This document shows, in pieces, positions 35,453-44,784 of a stretch of 64,000 nt of DNA (positions are counted from its first letter, which is position 1; the number at the start of each line of letters is the position of its first letter). The position numbers and the translations under genes are program-made. The notes below the pieces were generated by a model. The model was not told the origin of the DNA and did not search any database. It saw nothing but the letters and a program-made list of their open reading frames with translations. The stretch comes from Pseudoalteromonas aliena SW19. Its GTDB lineage: Bacteria > Pseudomonadota > Gammaproteobacteria > Enterobacterales > Alteromonadaceae. The stretch lies in the NCBI RefSeq assembly GCF_014905615.1, contig NZ_AQGU01000029.1:496001-560000 (forward strand), in the 5' to 3' direction.

Positions 35453-36319
35453 TTAATTTGCAGTTTGTTGATCAGTATTCATTTTAAGTGCTGTTTCTAA
35501 CTCTTTGGCTGACGGATCAAATAGAGTATTGAGTAATCCAGCTAAGCGAATTCCAGCTTGTTGTAAACGCGTTTTTACTATCGGCGTGTTGTTGTATATG
35601 TAGCTGTAGCCAATTTCTTCGTTCGTTGATTTGTAGATTTTATTTGCTAAATTACGTGATTCTTCAAGCCAAGTTGTTGGCGAACTTTGTAAATAGTCAG
35701 CAATTAATTCACTATTGTTGGTATCTATAAATTGTGCAAACTCGGTATACGACAGGTTTTGATTTTCGATTAACTTTGTATCCCAAAGACTATGAAGGTT
35801 TGTTTCTTCTCTAAAAAAAGAAACTTTAATTTTGTTACCGCCTCGGTCTTCGCTTCTGCCAGCATGAAATGGTTGATGACTATCACCGACCAAGTGCACT
35901 AAAAAACGTAAACTAAATTGCTTTGCATCAAGTGAGCTCTTCGCATCAGTCAATGTTTGCATTGAATAATGAATGCCTTCAAGAATATTACTAACAGACT
36001 CTTTAGCATGCGTATGTGCATGGTTTAGGCTCAATGCTTTATTTGGTGCTGCGTTAATATAATGCCAGCGAGAAGATTTTTTTTGCCAAAACTCGCCAGG
36101 GGCAGAGCGCATTTCATCAGGCCATGTAGATATTTGTGCTAACGATTCACCATCAAGAAAAGGAAGTATGGCTGCTTTAGTTGTTTCGCTTATGTGAGAC
36201 TCTGCAAGTTTTCCTATAATACGATGACCATTTTGGCCCCAAGCATACGAATCAGTGCTTGTGAAAATTGCACTAATTAACAGTGCAGAAGATATCGAGT
36301 ATTTTAAATTGTTATGCAT
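35453..36319 (-). CDS. Secreted S1/P1-type nuclease
   Basis: A 288-residue zinc-dependent nuclease that degrades single-stranded nucleic acids and removes 3'-phosphates. The signal peptide ends at SYA, leaving Trp as the mature first residue (WGQNGHRIIGKLAE), as the fold requires for zinc binding by the N-terminal amine. Other ligands are visible: TWPDE, HYINA, FLVHLVGDSHQPFHAG (His and Asp), RGGNKI and LHSLWD. Expected to act in the periplasm or outside the cell. It is first gene of a likely two-gene operon with a TonB receptor. Confidence 0.92.
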   Translation of the reverse strand: MHNNLKYSISSALLISAIFTSTDSYAWGQNGHRIIGKLAESHISETTKAAILPFLDGESLAQISTWPDEMRSAPGEFWQKKSSRWHYINAAPNKALSLNHAHTHAKESVSNILEGIHYSMQTLTDAKSSLDAKQFSLRFLVHLVGDSHQPFHAGRSEDRGGNKIKVSFFREETNLHSLWDTKLIENQNLSYTEFAQFIDTNNSELIADYLQSSPTTWLEESRNLANKIYKSTNEEIGYSYIYNNTPIVKTRLQQAGIRLAGLLNTLFDPSAKELETALKMNTDQQTAN

Positions 36320-36558
36320 TAGGACTTCCTAAATGAATGCTTCATGTCGTTGCTACAAGTTAATGCGGTCAATTGTCCTCATTTTTAACGTTAATAGGAA
36401 GGACTCAATAAAATTCATAATTTCTCATTCATAGTCATTTTAATTCAATAGCTTAGGCTTGATGGGTAAAATTACTTGTTGTAATGAGTAAGTAAAGTTG
36501 TTCAAATGCGTTAAACAACTTAATTTTGAGTAACACTTCGTTGAATTTTAAAAAAGTC

Positions 36559-37437
36559 ATGTTGCAAAAAACTTCAATTGTTACATTTTTGTTTCTATTT
36601 CTGGTTATTACATGGATATGCGGTCAATTTATTGTTGACAACGATGACTTACATTTTCCGGTAATGATTGAAACCTCAACCGAATGCCAAACAACGGCAA
36701 CGAGTAATAATGGTCAACTGATAGTTTTTACACAATCAAAAAAAATAGCAAAATCGTTAACACAAAACCTGTGTTCTGATAACGTTGTGGCTAAACAATA
36801 TGGCTCAGTAATAGGTTACTGGGGTTACAGAACCGCAGATAGTTTTGAGTTTGTAGGAAAGGGAATTGCAGATTTAATTTTAGCTAAGAATAATATAATG
36901 GCCGCGTTTAAGGCTGAATCTACTTATAACTATCAGCCTGTTGTTGGGTTTGCTGATTACACGGCATTTTTTATTTCATCGAGGGAGAAACCGCGTCTAA
37001 CAAAAGAGTATTTTTTAGATAAGCGAGTTGGTTTGCTCGATTACCCTACAAGTCGATCTGGGCATATTTTACCGAAACAAACATTTAAAGAGTTAGATAT
37101 TAACTTAGCTAATTTAGATGTTACGTATGCTCGTTCGCACAACGAGCTCCGCGATTTACTGGCTAATGGGCAAGTAGACATTATTGCTTCGTTTTGGAAA
37201 GAAAGTGACGCACAGCGTTTTTCAAAAAACTATATTACGCCGTTAAGTAATAATGTCTCTGGAACACGTTGGTATTTAAAAATGCAGCAACAAAATACTG
37301 ATCTCTTGTGTAGTGTTCAAACACACTTATTGGCAATGTCTAAAGATCAGGCGCTACATTATTATCAAGACGTTGAGGCATACTGGAACTGCGAGACTAA
37401 AAACGTCAGCTTTAAAGGTGAGTTGGATGATGAGTAA
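36559..37437 (+). CDS. PhnD-like periplasmic binding protein, membrane-anchored or secreted
   Basis: About 292 residues from the ATG at 36559; an in-frame TTG at 36526 is the alternative start but adds residues before the signal sequence. The N-terminal hydrophobic run (IVTFLFLFLVITWICGQFIV) is a signal peptide or anchor. The rest looks like a type 2 periplasmic binding fold of the PhnD class: VVGFADYTAFFISSREK, DKRVGLLDYPTSRSGHILP and LLANGQVDIIASFW. No ABC permease or ATPase is adjacent. The last 8 to 11 bases overlap the next gene, a two-pass membrane protein, so the two likely work together, perhaps as a sensor. Function not known. Confidence 0.65.
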   Translation: MLQKTSIVTFLFLFLVITWICGQFIVDNDDLHFPVMIETSTECQTTATSNNGQLIVFTQSKKIAKSLTQNLCSDNVVAKQYGSVIGYWGYRTADSFEFVGKGIADLILAKNNIMAAFKAESTYNYQPVVGFADYTAFFISSREKPRLTKEYFLDKRVGLLDYPTSRSGHILPKQTFKELDINLANLDVTYARSHNELRDLLANGQVDIIASFWKESDAQRFSKNYITPLSNNVSGTRWYLKMQQQNTDLLCSVQTHLLAMSKDQALHYYQDVEAYWNCETKNVSFKGELDDE

Positions 37438-38374
37438 ATTGACTATACCGGTTTTTACCCTGATCTTATTTTCTATGTTTTCCAGCGTGTTTTATATCTC
37501 CGCTAAGCAAAAGCAGCAAGATGTAGTTAAGCTAAGAATCAATGAAATAGAGAAGCAGGTTGCACTTGATTTACCACTTCTGGATTTATCTAATAAATTA
37601 TTGAAACATGTGGGTAATAAAGAAGCCATTGACGACTACATTAAAAAGTTAAATGGTCTGCTACCTAATAACAATGTAACACTTAAAAATATAACCCCCG
37701 CGAGTGAATCAACGGTTAAATTAGCGCTAGATGAGAGCGTTAGTTATTTACGCGTTAATAATGGGCATGTTCTACTTATATTTAATACGCAAAATAAAGT
37801 GATAACAGTACGCCACTTTATTGTATTTGCAATACTTTTTGTATTGAGTATATGCTTGAGTATGTGGCTAAAATTGATTTTGGTTCAAAGTAGTCACAAT
37901 ACAAAGCATCCAAATTTAAGCAACGACGCTTTCGAGCACGCGCCGTTTTCACTTATTATTGACCTTAACAGTAAAACACTCTCTAGTTCCTATGCCATTG
38001 ACTTGCAGACGTCCTTAGCTAATAAGCCTCTATGTTTTTATTTGGCTCTTGTTGAATTTTGCGAACGCCATAGTGATAGCGTCCTTAATCAAAATAAAAA
38101 CGTGCCAGATGAGCTTGTTGAGTTGGCAAATAAGTATTTTCATCGGTTAGTTGAATTAGGGCATACAGTAAGAAAGCGGCCTAATTTTAATAGTAGCCTT
38201 GAAAAAACATTAAGTGAAATTCGCGCTGCACTTGATGAAGTGCTGAATGACTATCCTGATCAAAAAGATATTTATTATCCACCAAAGGCCTATGGTGAGG
38301 GTTCACGTTCACGATTACATAGTTATGGGTTAGTCAATATAGATAAGGGACATATTGAAATTATAGGAAAGTAA
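37427..38374 (+). CDS. Two-pass membrane protein of unknown function, paired with the PhnD-like protein
   Basis: About 315 residues. The start at 37427 (or 37430, two consecutive ATG) is chosen because AAAGGTGAG lies just upstream and the protein then opens with a membrane segment (TIPVFTLILFSMFSSVFYIS). A periplasmic part of about 95 residues follows, then a second membrane segment (IVFAILFVLSICLSMWLKLI, about residue 125-148) and a cytoplasmic C-terminal region of about 165 residues that matches no family I know (it contains FCERHSDSV and KAYGEGSRSRLHSYGLVNI). The topology is that of a sensor, but no kinase, cyclase or methyl-accepting motif is visible. Overlap with the upstream binding protein supports a two-gene unit. 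Confidence 0.65.
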   Translation: MMSKLTIPVFTLILFSMFSSVFYISAKQKQQDVVKLRINEIEKQVALDLPLLDLSNKLLKHVGNKEAIDDYIKKLNGLLPNNNVTLKNITPASESTVKLALDESVSYLRVNNGHVLLIFNTQNKVITVRHFIVFAILFVLSICLSMWLKLILVQSSHNTKHPNLSNDAFEHAPFSLIIDLNSKTLSSSYAIDLQTSLANKPLCFYLALVEFCERHSDSVLNQNKNVPDELVELANKYFHRLVELGHTVRKRPNFNSSLEKTLSEIRAALDEVLNDYPDQKDIYYPPKAYGEGSRSRLHSYGLVNIDKGHIEIIGK

Positions 38375-38419
38375 GCAAGTCCAACAAGCTGTATACGTGT
38401 TTGGGCTATTAAACGCATA

Positions 38420-38469
38420 AAATCACTCTCTAACGTCGGTAAAATTTTAATAACGTGAGAGAGTGATTT
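38420..38469. terminator. Hairpin between convergent genes
   Basis: Perfect 12-bp arms AAATCACTCTCT / AGAGAGTGATTT separated by 26 bases, downstream of the membrane-protein gene and of the convergent 5'-nucleotidase. Confidence 0.6.
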
Positions 38470-38506
38470 TCCAATCTAAGATTTTTTGCTTAAACAGCTT
38501 GGCATT

Positions 38507-38524
38507 TAACCTGAACTCAGGTTA
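38507..38524. repeat. 18-bp palindromic repeat, copy 3
   Basis: TAACCTGAACTCAGGTTA with perfect arms around a 2-base centre, 18 bp from the 3' end of the 5'-nucleotidase gene. Confidence 0.6.
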
Positions 38525-38541
38525 TTTAGCAATTCATACCT

Positions 38542-40173
38542 TTATTTTGGTGAATACTCAGTTACCTTTATAGGGCTATTTTGAGAAATAAAGTTTTTAA
38601 GTGCTTGTGCATCGGTTTCATCGGTACTTACATAGCCTTGCAATTTAGTAATCGTTGGGTATCCATCGCCGCCAGATGCATTGTAACTATTAAGACTCAT
38701 GCGATAAATTTTATTTTTGTCCAACGGTTGCCCATTAATGGAGACCTTAATTAGTTGCCCATTTTTACGTTCAAACGATAGTTTATGATATTGTAAATAA
38801 GCGCCAGAATCAGCCGGAAAGGCTGTTACTACATTTAGATAATTCCATAAGTCGCTGCCTTGCCAATCCATATAAGTGATACGGTTTTTGAAAGGGTGCA
38901 CTTTTAAAATGTCTTTATAACTTACTTCCCCAGCTTCAATTGAGCTGCGAATACCGCCACCACTTATTAATCCAAAATCAGCACCTACCGTATTCATTTG
39001 TGCCTGAATGATTACCCGTGCTAGGTTAGTTTGTTGATAGCGTACTTTGTTTCTGTCGCCTTCTAAACGAGCATCAACATCGCCTATTTTACCTTCAATT
39101 TGTTTAGCGCCTTTAGCTTGATATACCGCTAAAAAAGATTCAAGTTTTGAGTCTGGTTTAATGTACTCGTTTGCTAATACTGCTTTGGTAGAGCCATCAG
39201 CTTGTACTTTATCTACATATAAATTAACTGGCATAAGTTTGTAGTCAAGTAATGTTAATTTACCATTTTCAAGTTTAAACTCAGCTTTACCCACATACTT
39301 CCCCCATTCATGGGCTTGCATTATGTATGTGCCATTTTGTTGATCAGGTTTACAGGCAAGACCTGGCTTAAAATTATCGTCGTTGACATTTTTACCTGCC
39401 ATACAAATAGGCTCTTGAGAGTGCCCACCTATTATCATATCAAGAGTATTGGCAGGTAATGAGCGAGCTAGCGTTACATCGCCAAGCGCATTAATACCAA
39501 ATTGGGCATCTATGTAATGGCCCATATGGGTAAGTGCAATAGTGATGTCTGGATTGTATTTCGCTTTAATTTTTTTTGCTAAGGCCGCTGTTATTTCTAC
39601 TGGATCTTTAAATTCTAAATGCCCAATGTACTGCGGGTTACCTATTTTGGCTGTGTCTGTTGTTGTGAGGCCAATCACAGCGATGGTTAATCCATTTTTT
39701 TTAAATATTTTATAACTGTCGAACGCATGTTCACCAGTCGATTTTTCAAAAATGTTTGCAGATAGGAAGGGGAAATTAACCCATTTTTGCTGCTGTTTTA
39801 ATATAGCGATAGGATTATCGAATTCGTGATTACCTAGTGCCATTGCATCGTAACCAATTAACGCCATTCCTTTAAAGTCGGGCTCTGCTTTTTGTAAGTC
39901 AGACTCAGGTATGCCGGTATTTATGTCACCGCCGGATAACAGTAATACGGCATGGCCTTGTTTTTGTGCATTATTACGTAATGAGTCGATAAGCGTTTTA
40001 CGGGCCGCCATTCCATATTCACCTTTCTCATTATGCCAAAAGCGACCATGGTTATCATTAGTATGAAGTATTGTTAAATATTCAGTAGAAGAATTACTTG
40101 ATACAGGATCTAAAGTTGAAGATGTACAGCCAAGTACACTTAAAATAAACGTGAAAAAAATAATTATACGCAT
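38542..40173 (-). CDS. 5'-nucleotidase / UshA-like metallophosphatase, lipoprotein
   Basis: A 543-residue lipoprotein (lipobox VLGC, Cys near 16) of the UshA/5'-nucleotidase family, which removes phosphate from nucleotides and UDP-sugars outside the cytoplasm. The metallophosphatase domain has LTILHTNDNHGRF, LLSGGDINTG, ALGNHEFDN and THMGHY plus GGHSQEP. The C-terminal 5'-nucleotidase domain has ISGGGIRSSIEAGEVSYKD and the substrate-stacking region YNASGGDGYPTI. Length matches E. coli UshA (550). Together with the nuclease upstream it would complete extracellular nucleic-acid breakdown to nucleosides and phosphate. Confidence 0.93.
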   Translation of the reverse strand: MRIIIFFTFILSVLGCTSSTLDPVSSNSSTEYLTILHTNDNHGRFWHNEKGEYGMAARKTLIDSLRNNAQKQGHAVLLLSGGDINTGIPESDLQKAEPDFKGMALIGYDAMALGNHEFDNPIAILKQQQKWVNFPFLSANIFEKSTGEHAFDSYKIFKKNGLTIAVIGLTTTDTAKIGNPQYIGHLEFKDPVEITAALAKKIKAKYNPDITIALTHMGHYIDAQFGINALGDVTLARSLPANTLDMIIGGHSQEPICMAGKNVNDDNFKPGLACKPDQQNGTYIMQAHEWGKYVGKAEFKLENGKLTLLDYKLMPVNLYVDKVQADGSTKAVLANEYIKPDSKLESFLAVYQAKGAKQIEGKIGDVDARLEGDRNKVRYQQTNLARVIIQAQMNTVGADFGLISGGGIRSSIEAGEVSYKDILKVHPFKNRITYMDWQGSDLWNYLNVVTAFPADSGAYLQYHKLSFERKNGQLIKVSINGQPLDKNKIYRMSLNSYNASGGDGYPTITKLQGYVSTDETDAQALKNFISQNSPIKVTEYSPK

Positions 40174-40265
40174 AAAACACCTATGGATTAAGGTCTACTC
40201 AATTTATTAGGTGGGTAGTTTAAACTAGTTTTATGCTAAAAAAACGTAGTTATTTATTTTTTCGT

Positions 40266-40436
40266 TTAATTACAATTAGTGGCAGCACGCTCTCTTCGTT
40301 TTAATTCTTTGCTCGCGATCTCTGCTTTGTGATGTTTAGCCGCTATCATCCATGTTAAAAAGCTTGCAGGTAATTTTGTGTAAGCTTGGCCTTTGTGTAA
40401 ACCGAAGTCACAAATTGTGTGGTTTGTATCAGACAT
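40266..40436 (-). CDS. Small DUF3820-like protein
   Basis: A 56-residue gene read from ATG at 40436 to TAA at 40266. The protein begins SDTNHTICDFGLHKGQAYTK, continues LPASFLTWMIAA and ends in a basic stretch KELKRRERAA. The FG-x-x-KG-x-x-x-x-x-LP-x-x-(F/Y)-L-x-W pattern resembles DUF3820 (small proteins, one annotated as a quorum-sensing-regulated virulence factor). The ribosome site is weak. Function unknown. Confidence 0.65.
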   Translation of the reverse strand: MSDTNHTICDFGLHKGQAYTKLPASFLTWMIAAKHHKAEIASKELKRRERAATNCN

Positions 40437-40674
40437 AGGTATTTTCTATGGTTTGTTATTTTTATTGATATTAACAAATGTACTGAACTGGGAAAGATGA
40501 TTTAGTTACATATTAGTGGTTTTGTATAACTAAAAAGAATATTAATGTAACTAAGTTGTTATCAATGCGGTATGATTTGTATTAATTATCGCTTTTAGAT
40601 CGATTTTTAAAGTGGCTGATATTATTCTGCCCATGAAGCACTCTCCTAAATAAATATAAAAACAGGAATACAAC

Positions 40675-41421
40675 ATGAAAAAAATTTTAATTGGCTCATT
40701 ATTGGCTACAGCTAGTTTTACAAGTACCGCAACTCTTGTAGAAATGAAAACTAGCCAAGGTGTTATCGAAATCAATTTATTTGATAAGCAAACCCCTAAA
40801 ACAGTGAGTAATTTTTTAAGTTATATTAATGATGGTTCGTATAATCAAACGGTGATCCATCGTTCAATAAATGACTTTGTAATTCAAGGGGGGGGATTTA
40901 CTTTTTCTGATTCACTAGACCCAATTACCGTTAAACCAGCCGTTGTGAATGAGCCTGTGTTTTCAAATGTTAAAGGCACTATTGCGATGGCTAAGAAATC
41001 AGGTAATGCAAATAGTGCGACAAGCCAGTGGTTTTTTAATATGGCTGACAACAGCGCAGGTAGCCCAAAACTAGATACTCAAAATGGTGGTTTTACAGTG
41101 TTTGGGCAAATTACTGCGGCAAGTCAAGTGACGCTTGATAAAATAGCTGCGCTGGTTCATTGTAAAGAAATGCCTGTTGTTAATTATACTACTGCGCAAT
41201 GCTCAAGCAGTGATGCAACCATGAGTAATGCCAATTTGGTATCTATTGAAAGTATATCAATCGTAAATGATGATCCTGATTCATCACAAGGTTTAACTGC
41301 TGTAGTAAATACCTTAATTAAAAAAGACACATCGTCTTCAAATAGCAGTTCAAGTGGTAGTCTGGCGTGGATTTTAGGTGCCTTCTTACTTGTATTACCT
41401 AGGTTAAAGCAGGTTAAGTAA
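40675..41421 (+). CDS. Secreted cyclophilin-type peptidyl-prolyl isomerase with a C-terminal sorting-like tail
   Basis: A 248-residue protein. Signal peptide (LIGSLLATASFTSTATA-like), then a PpiA/PpiB-type cyclophilin domain (about 22-195): TSQGVIEINLFDKQTPKTV, VIHRSINDFVIQGGGF and GTIAMAKKSGNANSATSQWF. The tail is Ser-rich (SSSNSSSSGS) followed by one hydrophobic segment (LAWILGAFLLVLP) and a short basic end (RLKQVK). That tripartite tail resembles GlyGly-CTERM signals processed by rhombosortase, implying surface anchoring or type II secretion (inference). A run of eight G codes for the GGG of IQGGGF. Confidence 0.9.
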   Translation: MKKILIGSLLATASFTSTATLVEMKTSQGVIEINLFDKQTPKTVSNFLSYINDGSYNQTVIHRSINDFVIQGGGFTFSDSLDPITVKPAVVNEPVFSNVKGTIAMAKKSGNANSATSQWFFNMADNSAGSPKLDTQNGGFTVFGQITAASQVTLDKIAALVHCKEMPVVNYTTAQCSSSDATMSNANLVSIESISIVNDDPDSSQGLTAVVNTLIKKDTSSSNSSSSGSLAWILGAFLLVLPRLKQVK

Positions 41422-41425
41422 ATAT

Positions 41426-41453
41426 TTATGAGCGACTTTAAAGTCGCTCATAA
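41426..41453. terminator. Terminator of the cyclophilin gene
   Basis: Perfect 28-bp palindrome made of TTATGAGCGACTTT and its complement, starting 5 bp after the stop codon. Confidence 0.75.
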
Positions 41454-41789
41454 AACTTGTATTGTATGTTTACGAGGATCCTTACTAATATTTTCTACCA
41501 CTCCCTCTCTAAAGGATAGCTATAGAGCCGCAATGTATTTTTTGAGTCAAAATTATCCCTCATCACACCGTCGTATTCATTTTTACAATATGTTACATAA
41601 CTATATGGTATTTAGTGGCTTGTTGTTAGGTGATAATGTTAATTTAAGCTCATAGATTTAAGTATTACGTCTTCATTTGACTGTGACTACAGTCGTCGTT
41701 TATAGGGCGATTATCAAGGCGTTTCTAGTCTTCGACCTTAAGTATATTAAATTAGCTATTTATTTTTGTTATCTTAAAATGGAAAAAAA
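41454..41789. other. Intergenic region before the M16 protease
   Basis: About 336 bp. A reading frame that starts inside the terminator palindrome crosses it, but it has no ribosome site and no family features, so I treat it as non-coding. It should contain the protease promoter. Confidence 0.45.
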
Positions 41790-44672
41790 ATGAAAAAAAT
41801 TATTGGCTTTAGCGCCATAGCACTTGCTGTTTTAAGCGGTTGCTCGAATACGTCTCCTATCTCTCAAGCACCACAGGCTTCTTTACTGTCAGACACTTTA
41901 GTTGTTAGCTCGAATGACAATCGTCAATACAAAACTCTTAAGCTAGCCAACGATATTGAAGTTATTTTAGTTTCAGATCCAAGCGCAGAAAAATCAGCAG
42001 CTTCATTGAGTGTTGGTGTCGGCTTGTTACACGATCCTATGTCGCAACAGGGAATGGCGCACTATTTAGAGCATATGTTGTTTTTAGGCACTGATCGCTA
42101 CCCTGATACCAAAGGGTATTCTGATTTTATGACCAAAAACGGGGGGGCGCACAATGCGTATACATGGCTTGATATTACGAATTACATGTTTAAAGTTAAT
42201 AACGATGCGTTTGATGAAGGGTTAGACCGTTTTGCTGATTTTTTTAAAACACCTAAGTTATACCCTGAATACACAGATAAAGAAAAAAATGCAGTAAATG
42301 CTGAGTGGTCAATGCGTCGCGAAATGGACTTCTTTGGGCAATTTAAATTAGCCCGTAAAATGATGGGTGAACACCCAGCAAATCGTTTTTTAATTGGTAA
42401 CTTAGAGACATTAGGCGACAAAGAAGGGAGCTCGCTTCATAAAGAAACAGTTGATTTTTATAATCAATATTACTCTGCAAATATTATGAAAGTTGCGCTT
42501 ATTTCAAATTTAACGATAAGTGAAATGGAGCAAAAAGCACAAAAATACTTTGCTGATATAGAAAATAAAAATATCGACAAACCAACAGTGACAACAAAAC
42601 TTGATTTTGATAACGCAGGCGGTAAGCGTGTATTTTATGCGCCAAATGAAGATGTAAAACAGTTACAACTCGATTTCACTATTGCTAATAATAATAGTGA
42701 ATTTGCAGTTAAACCAAACCGCTTTGTAGCCTATCTATTAAGTAACGAAATGCCAGGTAGCCCAGCACAACTGCTTCGCGACAAAGGTTGGGTATCTCAG
42801 CTTTCAGCTTCATCAGCACCTAATCAATATGGTAACTACGGGTCATTAAGTGTAAATGTAGAGCTGACAGATGAAGGTATGAAGAATCGCGAAATGATTG
42901 TCGCAACTATTATGCAGTACATCGATTTAATTAAACGTGAAGGCGTAGACAGTAAATACTTTAACGAAATTCGCACGTCACTCAGTAATCAGTTTAAGTT
43001 TTTAGAAAAAGGTGATGAGTTTAATTATGTCAGCGCACTTACGCAAAGCATGCAAGATTATCCTTTAAATCACGCGATTAATGCGCCTTATCATTATGCG
43101 AAGTTTGATGCTGATGCGGTAAATAAAGTATTAGAGCAGTTAAATGCCGATACGCTTCGCATTTGGTATATTTCACAGCAAGAAGAAACAGATTCGAAGC
43201 TACATTTTTACGATGGTAAATACCGTATTAGTGATATTGGCGAACAAGAAATCGCCAGCTGGAATAAACCAAGTGAGTTTATGCTTGTACTGCCAAGCGT
43301 TAATAATTTATTACCAGAAAGTTTTGCAATCAAAACGCATGCATTTAAAGAGCAAAAACACCCTGAGCTGGCTTACGATAAAAATAGTGTAAAAGTATGG
43401 CGCCAAGCAAGTCAAAAATTTGCTGAACAACCAAAAGGTTTGGTTGAGGTGTACATAAATACAGAATCTGGTTTGAGCGATATTAAGGCGGAAGTTTTGT
43501 ATTCTGTTTGGGCTGATTTATACAATATTCAACAAAGCCAGCTAAGCACTGAAGCAGCTGTTGCGGGTATGAGTGTGAGTCTTGTGCCTAGTAACGGACT
43601 TGTTTTATCGATGAGTGGTTTTACGGATAAGCAAAACGTTCTTCTAAAGCAAGCGTTAAGGGGGCTAAATAGTCATATTACAGCGCAAGCTTTCAATCAA
43701 GCCATTGACCGTTTTAAGCGAGACTTACTAAATGAGCAAAAGCAATTTCCATACGCACAAGCTTTTGGTGAATATTCAAAACTAATTCGTACAGGCAGTT
43801 TTGATACAGATGCACTTATTAAAACGGCAAATTCGCTTACCTTAACAAGCTTTAATGAATTAAAACAAAGCACATTGGCAAATAATGATTTACGTGTGTT
43901 TAGTTACGGAAATTATAACCAGCAAGATATTGATGCAATAGCGGGTGAGCTAGCCTCTATTTTACCTAACAATCATAAACATACTGATTTTGTTCGCAGT
44001 AAAGCATGGTTACCGCAAGCGGGTGAAACGCTTGTTCTACAAAAAGATATAGATGTAGCCGATGTTGCCGTCGTTGACATGACAATAAATCCAACCCCAG
44101 GCTATAAACAAAAAGCACAGGCTGCAATACTACAAGGCCATTTTAGTAATATCGCATTTGACAAAATGCGTACTGAAGAGCAACTTGCATACGCAGTAGG
44201 GGCATTAGCGCGCCCAATTGAAGAGTACTCTGCAATTGGTTTATTTATTCAAACGCCGGTTAAAGGGCCAAAAGAGATTCAAGCTAGGTTTGATAAGTTT
44301 AAAAAAGAATACGCAGTTGAGCTAGATAACATGACTGAAGAAACCTTTGCACAACTTAAAAACGCAACGCTTGTATCCCTCAAAGAGCAACCTAAGAACC
44401 TAAGTGATGAAATGGGCCCGCTTATAAGTGATTGGTACCGTGAAAACTTTAACTTTGATTCTAAGCAAAAGCTGATTAACGAAGTTGAAAAAGTAACGCT
44501 TGCTGACATAAAAGATTACTATAAGCAAACCATGCTTAACCCTAATGCCGCCCGTTTAAATGTGCAGTTACGCGGTACGAAGTTTATTGAAAGTGATTTT
44601 GCCGATTTACCAAATCAAACTAAAATCACAACGCTTGATGCCTATTACAAAGGTATAAAACTACAAAAGTAG
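41790..44672 (+). CDS. M16 (pitrilysin/insulinase-like) zinc metallopeptidase, lipoprotein
   Basis: A 960-residue protease with four M16 domains. The signal peptide ends in a lipobox (LSGC, Cys near 19). The zinc site is inverted HxxEH in MAHYLEHMLFLGTDRYPD with the third ligand Glu in NAVNAEWSMRRE, as in E. coli PtrA (962 residues), which degrades small peptides in the periplasm. The C-terminal domain has MRTEEQLAYAVGALARPIEE, typical of insulysins. Unlike PtrA it is predicted to be lipid-anchored. It is monocistronic with a terminator at 44701. Confidence 0.94.
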   Translation: MKKIIGFSAIALAVLSGCSNTSPISQAPQASLLSDTLVVSSNDNRQYKTLKLANDIEVILVSDPSAEKSAASLSVGVGLLHDPMSQQGMAHYLEHMLFLGTDRYPDTKGYSDFMTKNGGAHNAYTWLDITNYMFKVNNDAFDEGLDRFADFFKTPKLYPEYTDKEKNAVNAEWSMRREMDFFGQFKLARKMMGEHPANRFLIGNLETLGDKEGSSLHKETVDFYNQYYSANIMKVALISNLTISEMEQKAQKYFADIENKNIDKPTVTTKLDFDNAGGKRVFYAPNEDVKQLQLDFTIANNNSEFAVKPNRFVAYLLSNEMPGSPAQLLRDKGWVSQLSASSAPNQYGNYGSLSVNVELTDEGMKNREMIVATIMQYIDLIKREGVDSKYFNEIRTSLSNQFKFLEKGDEFNYVSALTQSMQDYPLNHAINAPYHYAKFDADAVNKVLEQLNADTLRIWYISQQEETDSKLHFYDGKYRISDIGEQEIASWNKPSEFMLVLPSVNNLLPESFAIKTHAFKEQKHPELAYDKNSVKVWRQASQKFAEQPKGLVEVYINTESGLSDIKAEVLYSVWADLYNIQQSQLSTEAAVAGMSVSLVPSNGLVLSMSGFTDKQNVLLKQALRGLNSHITAQAFNQAIDRFKRDLLNEQKQFPYAQAFGEYSKLIRTGSFDTDALIKTANSLTLTSFNELKQSTLANNDLRVFSYGNYNQQDIDAIAGELASILPNNHKHTDFVRSKAWLPQAGETLVLQKDIDVADVAVVDMTINPTPGYKQKAQAAILQGHFSNIAFDKMRTEEQLAYAVGALARPIEEYSAIGLFIQTPVKGPKEIQARFDKFKKEYAVELDNMTEETFAQLKNATLVSLKEQPKNLSDEMGPLISDWYRENFNFDSKQKLINEVEKVTLADIKDYYKQTMLNPNAARLNVQLRGTKFIESDFADLPNQTKITTLDAYYKGIKLQK

Positions 44673-44700
44673 CTAGTTAACTATTAACGCGTTAAAAATA

Positions 44701-44729
44701 AACCCAGTGTAGTTATACACTGGGTTTTT
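44701..44729 (+). terminator. Terminator of the M16 protease gene
   Basis: Perfect 11-bp stem AACCCAGTGTA / TACACTGGGTT with loop GTTA and T-run, 28 bp after the stop. Confidence 0.9.
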
Positions 44730-44784
44730 ATTTTATAGCTATAAAGCAGTTGCTTAGCTGTGTGGCAAAAGCCTGAAGGTTTAG

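Noticed and set aside
37313..37426. Extended N-terminus of the two-pass membrane protein
   Set aside because: It overlaps the upstream gene by over 100 bp in another frame, while a good ribosome site precedes the ATG at 37427.
41428..41655. 75-codon open frame after the cyclophilin gene
   Set aside because: Its ATG lies inside the terminator palindrome, there is no ribosome site, and the translated sequence has no recognisable features.
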